A DNA stretch of 8,955 nucleotides from Candidatus Falkowiibacteriota bacterium (GTDB lineage: Bacteria > Patescibacteria > ABY1 > BM507 > UBA12075): positions 1 to 8,955 of the forward strand of contig DAOVXE010000020.1 in NCBI GenBank assembly GCA_030636285.1, read 5' to 3'. A model generated the notes under the pieces. It ran no database searches, was not told where the DNA came from, and was given only the letters and a program-made list of their open reading frames with translations. Positions within the stretch are counted from its first letter, which is position 1. Every line of letters starts with the position of its first letter. Both the position numbers and the translations under genes were made by a program. Positions 1 through 5,580 of this stretch are shown here, piece after piece.

Positions 1-120
1 AAAAGTTATAATTAATGTAATTTAAACAAAAATGCTAAGATAAAACTTGTTTTTATCCTCGTTTTTGTTTAAATTACATTAATTATAACTTTATTTACGC
101 GATAAGTGCGTAAGGTGAGT
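1..120. repeat. Palindromic repeat element, copy 1 (left side cut by window edge)
   Basis: Positions 2-32 and 62-92 are a perfect 31-bp inverted repeat. Between them lies a 29-nt core (33-61) with its own hairpin, GATAAAA (39-45) pairing with TTTTATC (51-57) around the loop CTTGT. Immediately to the right is a side hairpin, TTACGC (95-100) with GCGTAA (108-113), followed by a GGTGAGTTATTTAAT tail that is also seen at the other copies. Two more copies lie at 5412-5580 and 8831-8955. The window starts at the outer edge of the left arm, so any left flank is missing. The element lies directly upstream of the M23 gene. It has no coding capacity and resembles a MITE or REP-like element, but I recognise no named family. 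Confidence 0.9.
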
Positions 121-162
121 TATTTAATTAGCTTGAATCCAAAATAAACTTTATATACTTTC

Positions 163-1422
163 ATGAAAAAAATATTATACACAATTTTTTTTCTTGCGAT
201 TGTTGGAATTGTTGGTTATTTATTGTATGAAAAATCAATCAGCAATAATCCGGGTAATACTGATCTAAACGCTATTAACCCGGCCACGCAACAAATAAAG
301 GCGGCGACTGACCGGATAAAAAAAATAGAAATTACCAAAGACTCTACTTATGGCGCTTTAATGGCAACATCGGGAGTGCCTTACAAACTCTCAACCGAGA
401 TCTACGACGCGGCCAAGCCGGTTTATGATCTGGTAAAAATCAGAATTGGCCGAATAATTGAATTAATCCATGATAAAGATACGGATGAAATTTATGAGCT
501 TAGATATAAAATTGACACCGAAGACGAGTTGTTCGTGTCGCGCATGGCTACATCTTCAGTCGCAACCAGTTCTGAATCAGAATATTTCTGGCAGGCAGAA
601 CTTAGGCCTATTCCCTATGAATTAAGGCTAAAAACCGCGGCCGGAACCATAGAGACCAGCCTGTACCAGGCCGCTTTGGATAATGAGATTGATATCCGGG
701 CGATCATTGATCTGGCTAACGCTTTCCAATGGGAAATTGATTTTGCCATGGATCCCCGCGTTAATGATACTTTTAAATTTATTTATGAAGAAAGATATTT
801 AGATGGCGAATATATTATGCCGGGCCAGATCTTCGCGGGTCGCTACGTAAACATTGGCAAGCAATTTGATGTTTATTATTTTGAAGAAAGCGAAGATAAC
901 ATCGGCTTTTTTGATATTGACGGCAACAGCGTGCAAAAAATGTTCCTTAAGGCCCCGGTCGCCTTTAAGTATATTTCTTCCGGCTATACTACGGGACCGC
1001 GCTATGTCGGCGGACAATACCAGGTATTTACCTCATCGCATCGAGCCATTGATTACGCGGCCGCGATTGGCACACCGATCAGGAGCGTTGGTGATGGAAC
1101 TGTTATGTCCGCGGGCTGGAATTCACAGGGTTACGGCAACTATATCAGTGTCCGCCATAACGGAACCTACACCACTAATTACGCCCACCTTTCAAAGATC
1201 TATGTTAAATACGGACAAAAGGTAAGCCAAAGCGATGTAATCGGCACCGTCGGTTCTACCGGCTTTTCTACCGGCCCGCATCTGCATTATGAAATGGTGA
1301 AAAACAAGGTAAAAATAAACCCTTTGCGCGAGATCCTGCCGCCGGGCAAGCCAATAAAAGACGAAAATAAAGAAAGGTTCTTTTCTGAAATAAAAAAATG
1401 GCAGAAAATGCTTGATGATTAA
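163..1422 (+). CDS. Membrane-anchored M23 peptidoglycan endopeptidase (MepM/Csd3/ShyA-like)
   Basis: This 419-residue protein should cleave peptide cross-links in peptidoglycan at the outer face of the membrane. Residues 4-22 are a single hydrophobic segment (signal anchor). Residues about 45-130 resemble the N-terminal regulatory domain of the MepM/Csd3 group, and 140-265 match its second domain, including a stretch around 'FQWEIDF' that parallels 'MQWQMDF' of E. coli MepM as I remember it. The C-terminal LytM domain (about 270-395) has all expected zinc and catalytic residues: H293 and D297 (HRAID), H342 (NYAHLS) and H375 (HLHYE, 373-377). It is therefore probably active. The start ATG has no Shine-Dalgarno sequence. 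A weak TTGAAT...TATACT pair (133-159) ends three bases before the ATG, so a leaderless or very short-leader transcript is possible. Repeat copy 1 lies 40-70 bp upstream. No clear terminator follows the stop. Family assignment is firm; the exact bond cleaved is not known. Confidence 0.93.
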   Translation: MKKILYTIFFLAIVGIVGYLLYEKSISNNPGNTDLNAINPATQQIKAATDRIKKIEITKDSTYGALMATSGVPYKLSTEIYDAAKPVYDLVKIRIGRIIELIHDKDTDEIYELRYKIDTEDELFVSRMATSSVATSSESEYFWQAELRPIPYELRLKTAAGTIETSLYQAALDNEIDIRAIIDLANAFQWEIDFAMDPRVNDTFKFIYEERYLDGEYIMPGQIFAGRYVNIGKQFDVYYFEESEDNIGFFDIDGNSVQKMFLKAPVAFKYISSGYTTGPRYVGGQYQVFTSSHRAIDYAAAIGTPIRSVGDGTVMSAGWNSQGYGNYISVRHNGTYTTNYAHLSKIYVKYGQKVSQSDVIGTVGSTGFSTGPHLHYEMVKNKVKINPLREILPPGKPIKDENKERFFSEIKKWQKMLDD

Positions 1423-1440
1423 ATTCAAAATAACTAACTA

Positions 1441-1468
1441 TTGTATATATTAGTAAACATGCTATAAT
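1441..1468 (+). promoter_or_regulatory. Candidate sigma70-type promoter for the small gene pair
   Basis: TTGTAT (1441-1446) and a perfect TATAAT (1463-1468) are separated by 16 bp. Initiation would fall near 1475, giving a leader of about 170 nt before the ATG at 1646. The region is very AT-rich, so chance matches are likely, but this is the best promoter-like pair between the M23 gene and the small genes. Confidence 0.45.
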
Positions 1469-1563
1469 TAATTTGATGACATTTCTTATGTGAAAATTTT
1501 TTCTATACCTTAAGACATTTAATCATTTTCTAATTTAATTTAATTTTCTATTTTTACAAGTTA

Positions 1564-1631
1564 TACTCTAAAGAGTACCTTGTGCCTAAAGGGCACTAAC
1601 AGTAGTCGGGAATATTCAAATTCCTTGACTA
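1564..1631 (+). other. Three consecutive hairpins in the leader of the small gene pair
   Basis: Three hairpins stand almost back to back. The first is TACTC (1564-1568) with GAGTA (1573-1577) and a TAAA loop. The second is GTGCC (1582-1586) with GGCAC (1592-1596) and a TAAAG loop. The third is a two-part stem, TAGTC (1603-1607) with GACTA (1627-1631), enclosing GGAAT (1609-1613) with ATTCC (1620-1624). The first two share the apical CTAAAG sequence. The array ends 14 nt before the ATG at 1646, and no T-tract follows, so it is not an intrinsic terminator. It could be a regulatory leader, a small RNA, or the remains of another structured element. I do not recognise it as any known RNA family. 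Confidence 0.5.
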
Positions 1632-1645
1632 TAAATTATAAAAAT

Positions 1646-1897
1646 ATGGCCAGATTAAATCAAAAAAAAATTAATAAAATTTTAAAATTTATCAAGTCTA
1701 AACTAAAAAATTACGAAGAAATAGAAAAGATATATATTGAAGAAAAAAACAAAAATGCTTTTGAAGTTTTAGTTATTACAAAAACTATTAGCCCAAAAGT
1801 AGAGAAAGAAGTGATAATAATGGAAAATACGATAAAAAATAAATATGAGATACCTGTACAATTAAAAGCAATGCCAAATTTTTGTTTTGCAAATTGA
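1646..1897 (+). CDS. Small protein, possible degenerate MNT-type nucleotidyltransferase partner
   Basis: The 83-residue product starts with MARLNQKK; the ATG at 1646 is preferred because the open frame upstream (from TTG 1580) runs through the hairpin array. Its N-terminus is a lysine-rich predicted helix. Residues about 35-75 read as strand-helix-strand ('FEVLVIT', then an acidic helix, then 'IPVQLKAM'), which resembles the later part of a minimal nucleotidyltransferase. However, the diagnostic GSxARG and DxD motifs are absent. It sits just upstream of a HEPN-like gene, the usual order for MNT/HEPN toxin-antitoxin pairs, and this context is the main support. If the link is right it is a catalytically dead or decayed version. 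There is no Shine-Dalgarno sequence. The gene is more AT-rich than the M23 gene or purD, consistent with acquisition. An unrelated small hypothetical protein remains possible. Confidence 0.55.
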   Translation: MARLNQKKINKILKFIKSKLKNYEEIEKIYIEEKNKNAFEVLVITKTISPKVEKEVIIMENTIKNKYEIPVQLKAMPNFCFAN

Positions 1898-1907
1898 TTT
1901 TAAATTT

Positions 1908-2276
1908 ATGACATTGCAAGAGATGCCCTCATATATACTTGCGAAAGAAAACTATGATTTATCAAAAGAATTATCCCGCAAACAAAAATATAACTGGGCA
2001 ACTGTAATTTTATACTATTCAGCAATAATGTTTGCAAAAACAGTTTTTATAAAAAAGGGATGGCTGCCATTGCCGCAGACACACGACGCGTGGATAAGGG
2101 AAATAAAAAATAAACTCAGTGAAGACGCAAGTTATAATTATCAGGTATTACGAATTGCTTCTCATAAAAGCAGGTACAACGCAAAATTTTCACTAAACAT
2201 AAACAAAAATAATTATAAAGAATATTATACTTATTATGTTGAGTATAAAAAAGAAATATTGAGCGCGATAAAATAG
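1908..2276 (+). CDS. HEPN-like small helical protein
   Basis: The product of 122 residues (from ATG 1908) looks all-helical and follows the HEPN layout: an 'AKENYDLSKEL' helix, then 'WATVILYYSAIMFAKTVFIKKG', a loop with a conserved-looking His ('PQTHDAW'), and a later 'SHKSRYN' segment, ending in a helix rich in Tyr and Lys. HEPN proteins are often ribonucleases or RNA-binding partners in toxin-antitoxin and defence loci. The canonical R-x4-6-H active motif is not present; the nearest is R-x3-H in 'RIASH', so RNase activity is doubtful. A TTG at 1887 could extend the protein by seven residues and overlap the upstream gene by 11 bp; with ATG 1908 the gap is 10 bp. Either way the two genes are probably co-transcribed. 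A terminator-like hairpin follows 23 bp after the stop. The HEPN assignment is by pattern only. Confidence 0.6.
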   Translation: MTLQEMPSYILAKENYDLSKELSRKQKYNWATVILYYSAIMFAKTVFIKKGWLPLPQTHDAWIREIKNKLSEDASYNYQVLRIASHKSRYNAKFSLNINKNNYKEYYTYYVEYKKEILSAIK

Positions 2277-2299
2277 CATTTTATTATCTAAAAATAATT

Positions 2300-2323
2300 A
2301 ACGCCAATTCTGAGCGTTTTTTT
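2300..2323 (+). terminator. Intrinsic terminator after the HEPN-like gene
   Basis: AACGC (2300-2304) pairs with GCGTT (2314-2318) around a nine-base loop, followed by a run of seven T (2317-2323). It lies 23 bp past the TAG stop of the HEPN-like gene on the same strand. The stem is short (five pairs), so termination may be moderate. Confidence 0.7.
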
Positions 2324-2368
2324 ATTTCTTCCAATCACTACGTATAGTTCGCAATTTAATTTTTAATC

Positions 2369-2406
2369 TATGTATACATTATAATGTATATTTTAATGTA
2401 TACATA
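2369..2406. repeat. Nested palindromes with repeated ATGTATACAT
   Basis: A 13-bp inverted repeat spans 2369-2381 and 2394-2406. Within it the perfect 10-bp palindrome ATGTATACAT occurs twice (2370-2379 and 2396-2405), with a half site ATGTATA between them (2384-2390); 2373-2390 is a further perfect 18-bp palindrome. Regular spacing of 26 bp, about two and a half helical turns, resembles a multi-site operator, but no gene starts nearby. The alternatives are a cruciform or RNA hairpin at the convergent junction, or simple AT-rich sequence drift. Confidence 0.6.
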
Positions 2407-2417
2407 AACATTATAAC

Positions 2418-2449
2418 AAAAAAGCTGACTCAAACAAACCTGCTTTTTT
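2418..2449. terminator. Possible bidirectional terminator
   Basis: AAAAAAGC (2418-2425) pairs perfectly with GCTTTTTT (2442-2449) around a 16-nt loop, so either strand gives a stem followed by a U-run. Only two of the eight pairs are G-C and the loop is large, so strength is uncertain. It could back up the terminators on either side. Confidence 0.45.
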
Positions 2450-2526
2450 CTTTGCATGCAATCGTGAATGAAGTCAGAACTAGAATTCGGGATTATGAGG
2501 GATATATTTATATACCCAATTTAAGT

Positions 2527-2566
2527 AAAAAAAATGGGGAGTTCAACATCTAACAGCTGACTCCCC
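2527..2566 (-). terminator. Intrinsic terminator of purD
   Basis: Read on the minus strand, GGGGAGT (2566-2560) pairs with ACTCCCC (2542-2536) around 17 nt, followed by one A and a run of eight T (2534-2527). It begins 33 bp after the purD stop codon. This is the strongest terminator in the window and marks purD as ending its own transcript. Confidence 0.88.
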
Positions 2567-2598
2567 TTATAACATTTTAATTAAATCTCTTAATAGGC

Positions 2599-3876
2599 CT
2601 ACCTGTTCAGTGCCCTGTGGCCAATATCATTACGGAAATGAGACGGTCCCATAGAAATTAGCTCTACCGCGGAATAAGTTTTCTCTATTGCTTTATGATA
2701 GTCTTTGGCCATACCAGTAATACATAATATCCGGCCACCATTGGAAAGTATAGACCCGTTGTCTACTCTAATCGTACCCGCATGATTGACAATCACGCCC
2801 GTGCCTTCTGCTTTTCTAATACCATTAATCACAAAACCTTTCTGATATATCCCCGGATATCCCAGGGCAGTCATTACTACACTTATCGCCACACGCGAAT
2901 CCCACTTTATGTTAACTGTATCCAATCTATCATAGAGCATTGCCAAAAAAACTTCAACAATATCTGTTTTCATTCTTGCCAAAATGGGTTGGGTTTCTGG
3001 ATCGCCCAAACGAACGTTAAATTCAACTACCTTAGAGTCGCCATTTTTATCTATCATTAAACCAGCATACAAAAAACCAATAAATGGCGTACCATTTTCA
3101 GCCATGGCTTTAATCGTCGGCTCAATGATTCTTTTAAGTATTTTCTCTTCTACTTCTTGTGTGACCACCGGTGCCGGTGAATATGCCCCCATACCACCAG
3201 TGTTAAGTCCCTGATCATTGTCGTCCACACGTTTATGATCCTGTGAGCTAGCCAATGGCACAATATGTCCTTTTCTGTCGACTAAAACGATATATGACGC
3301 CTCTTCTCCTGGCAGGTACTCTTCTACAAGAAATTTATGCCCAGCTTCCTTGAACTCCTGGTTTCTAATTCTCTCTAAAGCTTTTTCTGCTTCACTTAAA
3401 TCAGAACAAACCATCACACCTTTCCCGGCTGCTAAGCCGTCTGCTTTTATCACTACTGGGAAAATACCAGCATTCTTGATATGTGCATAGGCTTTTTTTG
3501 TATCCTCAAAAATCACAAACTCTGCAGAGGGAATATTGTATTTGTCTAACAACTGTCTGGTAAAAATTTTCGAGCCTTCCAAAATTGCAGCCGCCTTATT
3601 CGGTCCGATGATTAAAAGATCGGCCGCTTCAAATTCATCAACAATACCAGCCACTAATGGATCTTCCGGGCCAACAACAGTAAAAATAATACCCTTATTA
3701 ATAACAAATGCCATTAACCCCTTTATATCATTTGCCTTGATATCCACATTTTCCCCAATTTCGCCCGTCCCTCCATTACCTGGAGCGCAATAAACTTTAT
3801 TCACCAGATCAGACGAAGCAATCTTTGCAACCAACGCATGTTCCCTGCCACCGGATCCTACAACTAATATTTTCAT
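2599..3876 (-). CDS. purD: Phosphoribosylamine-glycine ligase (GAR synthetase)
   Basis: PurD joins glycine to 5-phosphoribosylamine using ATP, the second step of de novo purine synthesis, in the cytoplasm. The 425-residue protein is full length for the family. It shows the N-terminal GSGGREHAL motif (residues 7-15), the ATP-grasp region with 'KADGLAAGKGV' (144-154) and 'VEEYLPGEEAS' (184-194), 'SQDHKR' (211-216), 'NTGGMGAYSP' (225-234), the metal-binding 'EFNVRLGDPETQ' (285-296) and the C-terminal 'FRNDIGHRAL' (414-423). All key motifs are intact. The gene stands alone: its neighbours are unrelated, it has its own terminator, and a 322-bp gap lies upstream. Unlike its neighbours it has a good Shine-Dalgarno sequence. 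A lone purD without the other pur genes nearby fits genomes with scattered or incomplete purine pathways. Confidence 0.98.
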   Translation of the reverse strand: MKILVVGSGGREHALVAKIASSDLVNKVYCAPGNGGTGEIGENVDIKANDIKGLMAFVINKGIIFTVVGPEDPLVAGIVDEFEAADLLIIGPNKAAAILEGSKIFTRQLLDKYNIPSAEFVIFEDTKKAYAHIKNAGIFPVVIKADGLAAGKGVMVCSDLSEAEKALERIRNQEFKEAGHKFLVEEYLPGEEASYIVLVDRKGHIVPLASSQDHKRVDDNDQGLNTGGMGAYSPAPVVTQEVEEKILKRIIEPTIKAMAENGTPFIGFLYAGLMIDKNGDSKVVEFNVRLGDPETQPILARMKTDIVEVFLAMLYDRLDTVNIKWDSRVAISVVMTALGYPGIYQKGFVINGIRKAEGTGVIVNHAGTIRVDNGSILSNGGRILCITGMAKDYHKAIEKTYSAVELISMGPSHFRNDIGHRALNR

Positions 3877-3883
3877 AATCAGT

Positions 3884-3889
3884 TCCTTT
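3884..3889 (-). promoter_or_regulatory. Ribosome binding site of purD
   Basis: On the minus strand AAAGGA ends seven bases before the purD ATG, an ideal spacing. It fixes the purD start. It is notable because the other gene starts in the window have no comparable site. Confidence 0.8.
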
Positions 3890-4032
3890 CTTGTTTTGTG
3901 AATTTTAAAATTAAAAAATCAGCTAACAGCTTTTGACTTTTAAATAACTATTTTGATCGTTTGTTAAATGAGCGTAAATACAATAAATCCCGCTAATTCC
4001 TCCTTAAGTGAGCTTATATTTTTTGTATGCTT

Positions 4033-4061
4033 ACTTTACTGGATTTTAGATAAAAAATCAA
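4033..4061 (-). promoter_or_regulatory. Candidate promoter of purD
   Basis: On the minus strand TTGATT (4061-4056) and TAAAGT (4038-4033) are separated by exactly 17 bp. This would give a leader of roughly 150 nt. The -10 matches consensus at four of six positions, and other weak candidates exist in this AT-rich region (for example TTAACA with TTTAAA closer to the gene). Confidence 0.35.
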
Positions 4062-4123
4062 GTTCGGTGTGGTTATTCAGCTTCAATGATAGTGTTGTTT
4101 TTGAAAAATTTAATGTTAAGCTC

Positions 4124-4164
4124 ATAATGTTATTTTGATAGCGTGAGGCTAGAAAAAACATTAT
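4124..4164. other. Composite hairpin downstream of the permease gene
   Basis: ATAATGTT (4124-4131) pairs with AACATTAT (4157-4164). Inside are a short T/A stem (4133-4135 with 4153-4155) and a TAGC/GCTA stem (4139-4142 with 4148-4151) around the loop GTGAG. It starts 35 bp past the permease stop on the minus strand. No T-tract follows on that strand, so it is more likely a 3'-end stabiliser or weak terminator than a canonical one. Confidence 0.4.
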
Positions 4165-4198
4165 AAAGAAAAGATAAAATTTTTATAAAATCTAATTA

Positions 4199-5392
4199 TT
4201 ACTCACTTCTCAACGCGTCCACCGGGTCCAGGCGGCTGGCTTTTAGGGCCGGGTAAAACCCGAAAAATACTCCCACCAGCACCGAAAAGCCAAAACCGAT
4301 TATTATACCCATTAAAGACGGCGCCAAGGTAATTAATTCTGTATCGCGAAATATAAAAATTATGCTATTTCCGATTATGATTCCGATAACACCGCCGACC
4401 ATTGAAAGAACCACTGATTCAAGCAAGAATTGGCTTAATATATCTCCCTGCTTTCCGCCGATCGCTTTGGCGATCCCTATCTCCTTAGTGCGCTCGGCCA
4501 CGGTCACAAACATAACATTCATGATCCCGATCCCGGACACAAGCAAAGTAATCGCCGCAATGGCGGTTAAAAGCAAAGACATAAGAGCCGCGACATCCTG
4601 CGCCGCTCCCACCATGGCTCCGGCATCCATTATTCTAAAATCATCATCCTGGCTATCTCTTAATTTATGCTCATTTCTCAGGACCGATACTATTTCCTTT
4701 GACGCGATCTCAATATTATCCACATTGTCAGCCAATGTAAATATCATTAGAAAAGCCTTGCTTCCCAGTATGCTTTTTTCCGCAAAAGTATTTGGCAAAA
4801 AAACCGCGTCATCCAAAGAACTTCTGCCCATGCTTCTTCCTGTTTCCTTAACAGTTCCGATTATCTCAATTGTTTTGCCGTTTATTTTTATGCTTTGGCC
4901 GACTATATCGTCCGTTTCCAAAAACAAGGCCTCTGCCGCGCCGCTGCCAAGAACCGCGACTCTTTCGCTGCCGGCCACGTCTTCATCGCTTATTAATCTG
5001 CCCTTGTCAACTTCTATGCCGGACATCTCAAAATAATTGCTTTCAACTCCGGATATGCCAAAAGAACCTTCTTCTGACTCAAAGGAAACAGCCATAGTTT
5101 CCTGTATTACAGCCGTTGCTTCCGCGATATGCGGACAATTTTCCACTATAACTTTGGAGTCCGAGGTTTTTAATTTAGAGCTTTCGGTTTTTCCCCTCAT
5201 TGCCATAACTAAAATAGAGTTGGCGGACAATCCCTGGAATTGATCATCAACCGCCTGTTGCGCGCCTTGCCCGATTGCAAATACGGCGATAACAGTAGAA
5301 ACGCCGATAATTATTCCCAGCATTGAAAGAAATGTTCTAGTCTTGTTTGCCAGCAAAGACTCAAATGACATTTTAATAATTTCCAATTTCAT
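4199..5392 (-). CDS. MacB-like ABC transporter permease (FtsX family)
   Basis: This 397-residue permease has the MacB/FtsX layout. Transmembrane helix 1 is at about 21-43 ('TFLSMLGIIIGVSTVIAVFAIG'), a MacB-type extracytoplasmic domain spans about 44-265, and three further helices lie at about 268-296, 322-348 and 358-382. Family hallmarks are 'NVMFVTVAERTKEIGIAKAIG' (292-312), the coupling region contacting the ATPase, and the terminal 'GFYPALKASRLDPVDALRSE' (378-397). It carries no ATPase domain of its own, so it must pair with the separate ATPase encoded upstream (5572-6291). MacB-type permeases are mechanotransmitters that drive substrates across the envelope instead of forming a simple channel. 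There is no Shine-Dalgarno sequence. Repeat copy 2 fills the 179-bp gap to the ATPase gene. Substrate unknown. Confidence 0.95.
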   Translation of the reverse strand: MKLEIIKMSFESLLANKTRTFLSMLGIIIGVSTVIAVFAIGQGAQQAVDDQFQGLSANSILVMAMRGKTESSKLKTSDSKVIVENCPHIAEATAVIQETMAVSFESEEGSFGISGVESNYFEMSGIEVDKGRLISDEDVAGSERVAVLGSGAAEALFLETDDIVGQSIKINGKTIEIIGTVKETGRSMGRSSLDDAVFLPNTFAEKSILGSKAFLMIFTLADNVDNIEIASKEIVSVLRNEHKLRDSQDDDFRIMDAGAMVGAAQDVAALMSLLLTAIAAITLLVSGIGIMNVMFVTVAERTKEIGIAKAIGGKQGDILSQFLLESVVLSMVGGVIGIIIGNSIIFIFRDTELITLAPSLMGIIIGFGFSVLVGVFFGFYPALKASRLDPVDALRSE

Positions 5393-5411
5393 GTTAAATT
5401 TTTAGTTGAAA

Positions 5412-5580
5412 TTAAACAACTTATCTTACGCGCTAAATATTTTTACCTTAGAAAAAGTTATAATTTATGTAATTTAAACAAAAATGCTAAGATAAAACTT
5501 GTTCTTATCCTCGTTTTTGTTTAAATTACATAAATTATAACTTTTTCTACGTGATAAATACATAACATGAGTTAATAATT
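5412..5580. repeat. Palindromic repeat element, copy 2, inside the exporter operon
   Basis: This is the most complete copy. Arms 5449-5484 and 5514-5549 are a perfect 36-bp inverted repeat around the 29-nt core (5485-5513). On the right, a side hairpin TACGT (5548-5552) with ACATA (5560-5564) has one mismatch on the plus strand that becomes a G-T wobble on the minus strand, the transcribed strand here. On the left the outer sequence (TTACGC at 5426-5431 and AACTTATC beside it) matches the outer end of the other flanks in reverse, so the full element seems to be a long palindrome with a flank on each side, the left one diverged. The right end overlaps the ATPase stop codon. Element boundaries are approximate. 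Confidence 0.9.

Larger units (their letters stand above)
2277..2598. other. Convergent intergenic region with stacked hairpins
   Basis: This gap separates the 3' ends of the HEPN-like gene (plus) and purD (minus). It holds five inverted repeats: 2300-2318, 2369-2406, 2418-2449, 2499-2517 (GGG-A-TATA with TATA-CCC, one bulged A) and 2536-2566. The first serves the plus strand and the last the minus strand; the middle ones are unassigned. A nine-base direct repeat, AGCTGACTC, occurs at 2423-2431 and 2555-2563. I see no credible gene here. Confidence 0.7.
3877..4198. other. Intergenic region upstream of purD and downstream of the permease
   Basis: This stretch lies between the permease stop and the purD start, both on the minus strand. 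It holds a promoter-like pair (4033-4061), a composite hairpin near the permease end (4124-4164), and the purD ribosome binding site. Eight-base complementary segments at 4009-4016 (TGAGCTTA) and 4117-4124 (TAAGCTCA) are 100 nt apart. On the minus strand an AAGGAGG (4004-3998) occurs with no start codon at proper distance. I found no gene. Confidence 0.55.

Noticed and set aside
1..120. Palindromes as integron attC sites
   Set aside because: The outer boxes do not match the RYYYAAC/GTTRRRY arrangement, the arms are perfect with no extrahelical bases, and the genes between copies form operons on both strands instead of single cassettes.
854..1225. 123-residue open frame on the plus strand within the M23 gene
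   Set aside because: It overlaps the catalytic domain of a clear M23 peptidase in another frame; its product has no recognisable features.
1603..1631. tRNA fragment (T-arm-like TTCAAAT)
   Set aside because: The stem does not fit a 5-bp T-stem around the 7-nt loop, and no acceptor, D or anticodon arm can be drawn.
1646..2276. The two small genes as one frameshifted gene
   Set aside because: Their sequences look like two distinct domains, the first ends in its own stop, and a separate ATG starts the second; nothing suggests a single parent protein.
2367..2457. Minus-strand 29-codon ORF in the convergent gap
   Set aside because: It has no ribosome binding site, runs through palindromes and a terminator-like hairpin, and gives low-complexity protein.
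4059..4072. 5S rRNA-like ACACCGAAC on the minus strand
   Set aside because: Only nine bases agree; the surrounding helices of 5S rRNA are absent.
4362..5036. 224-residue open frame on the plus strand opposite the permease gene
   Set aside because: It is antisense to a well-supported MacB-like permease and is a by-product of its codon use.
5458..5463. TATAAT inside each arm as an inward promoter
   Set aside because: No -35 element lies at a suitable distance in any copy; the hexamer is explained by the AT-rich arm sequence.
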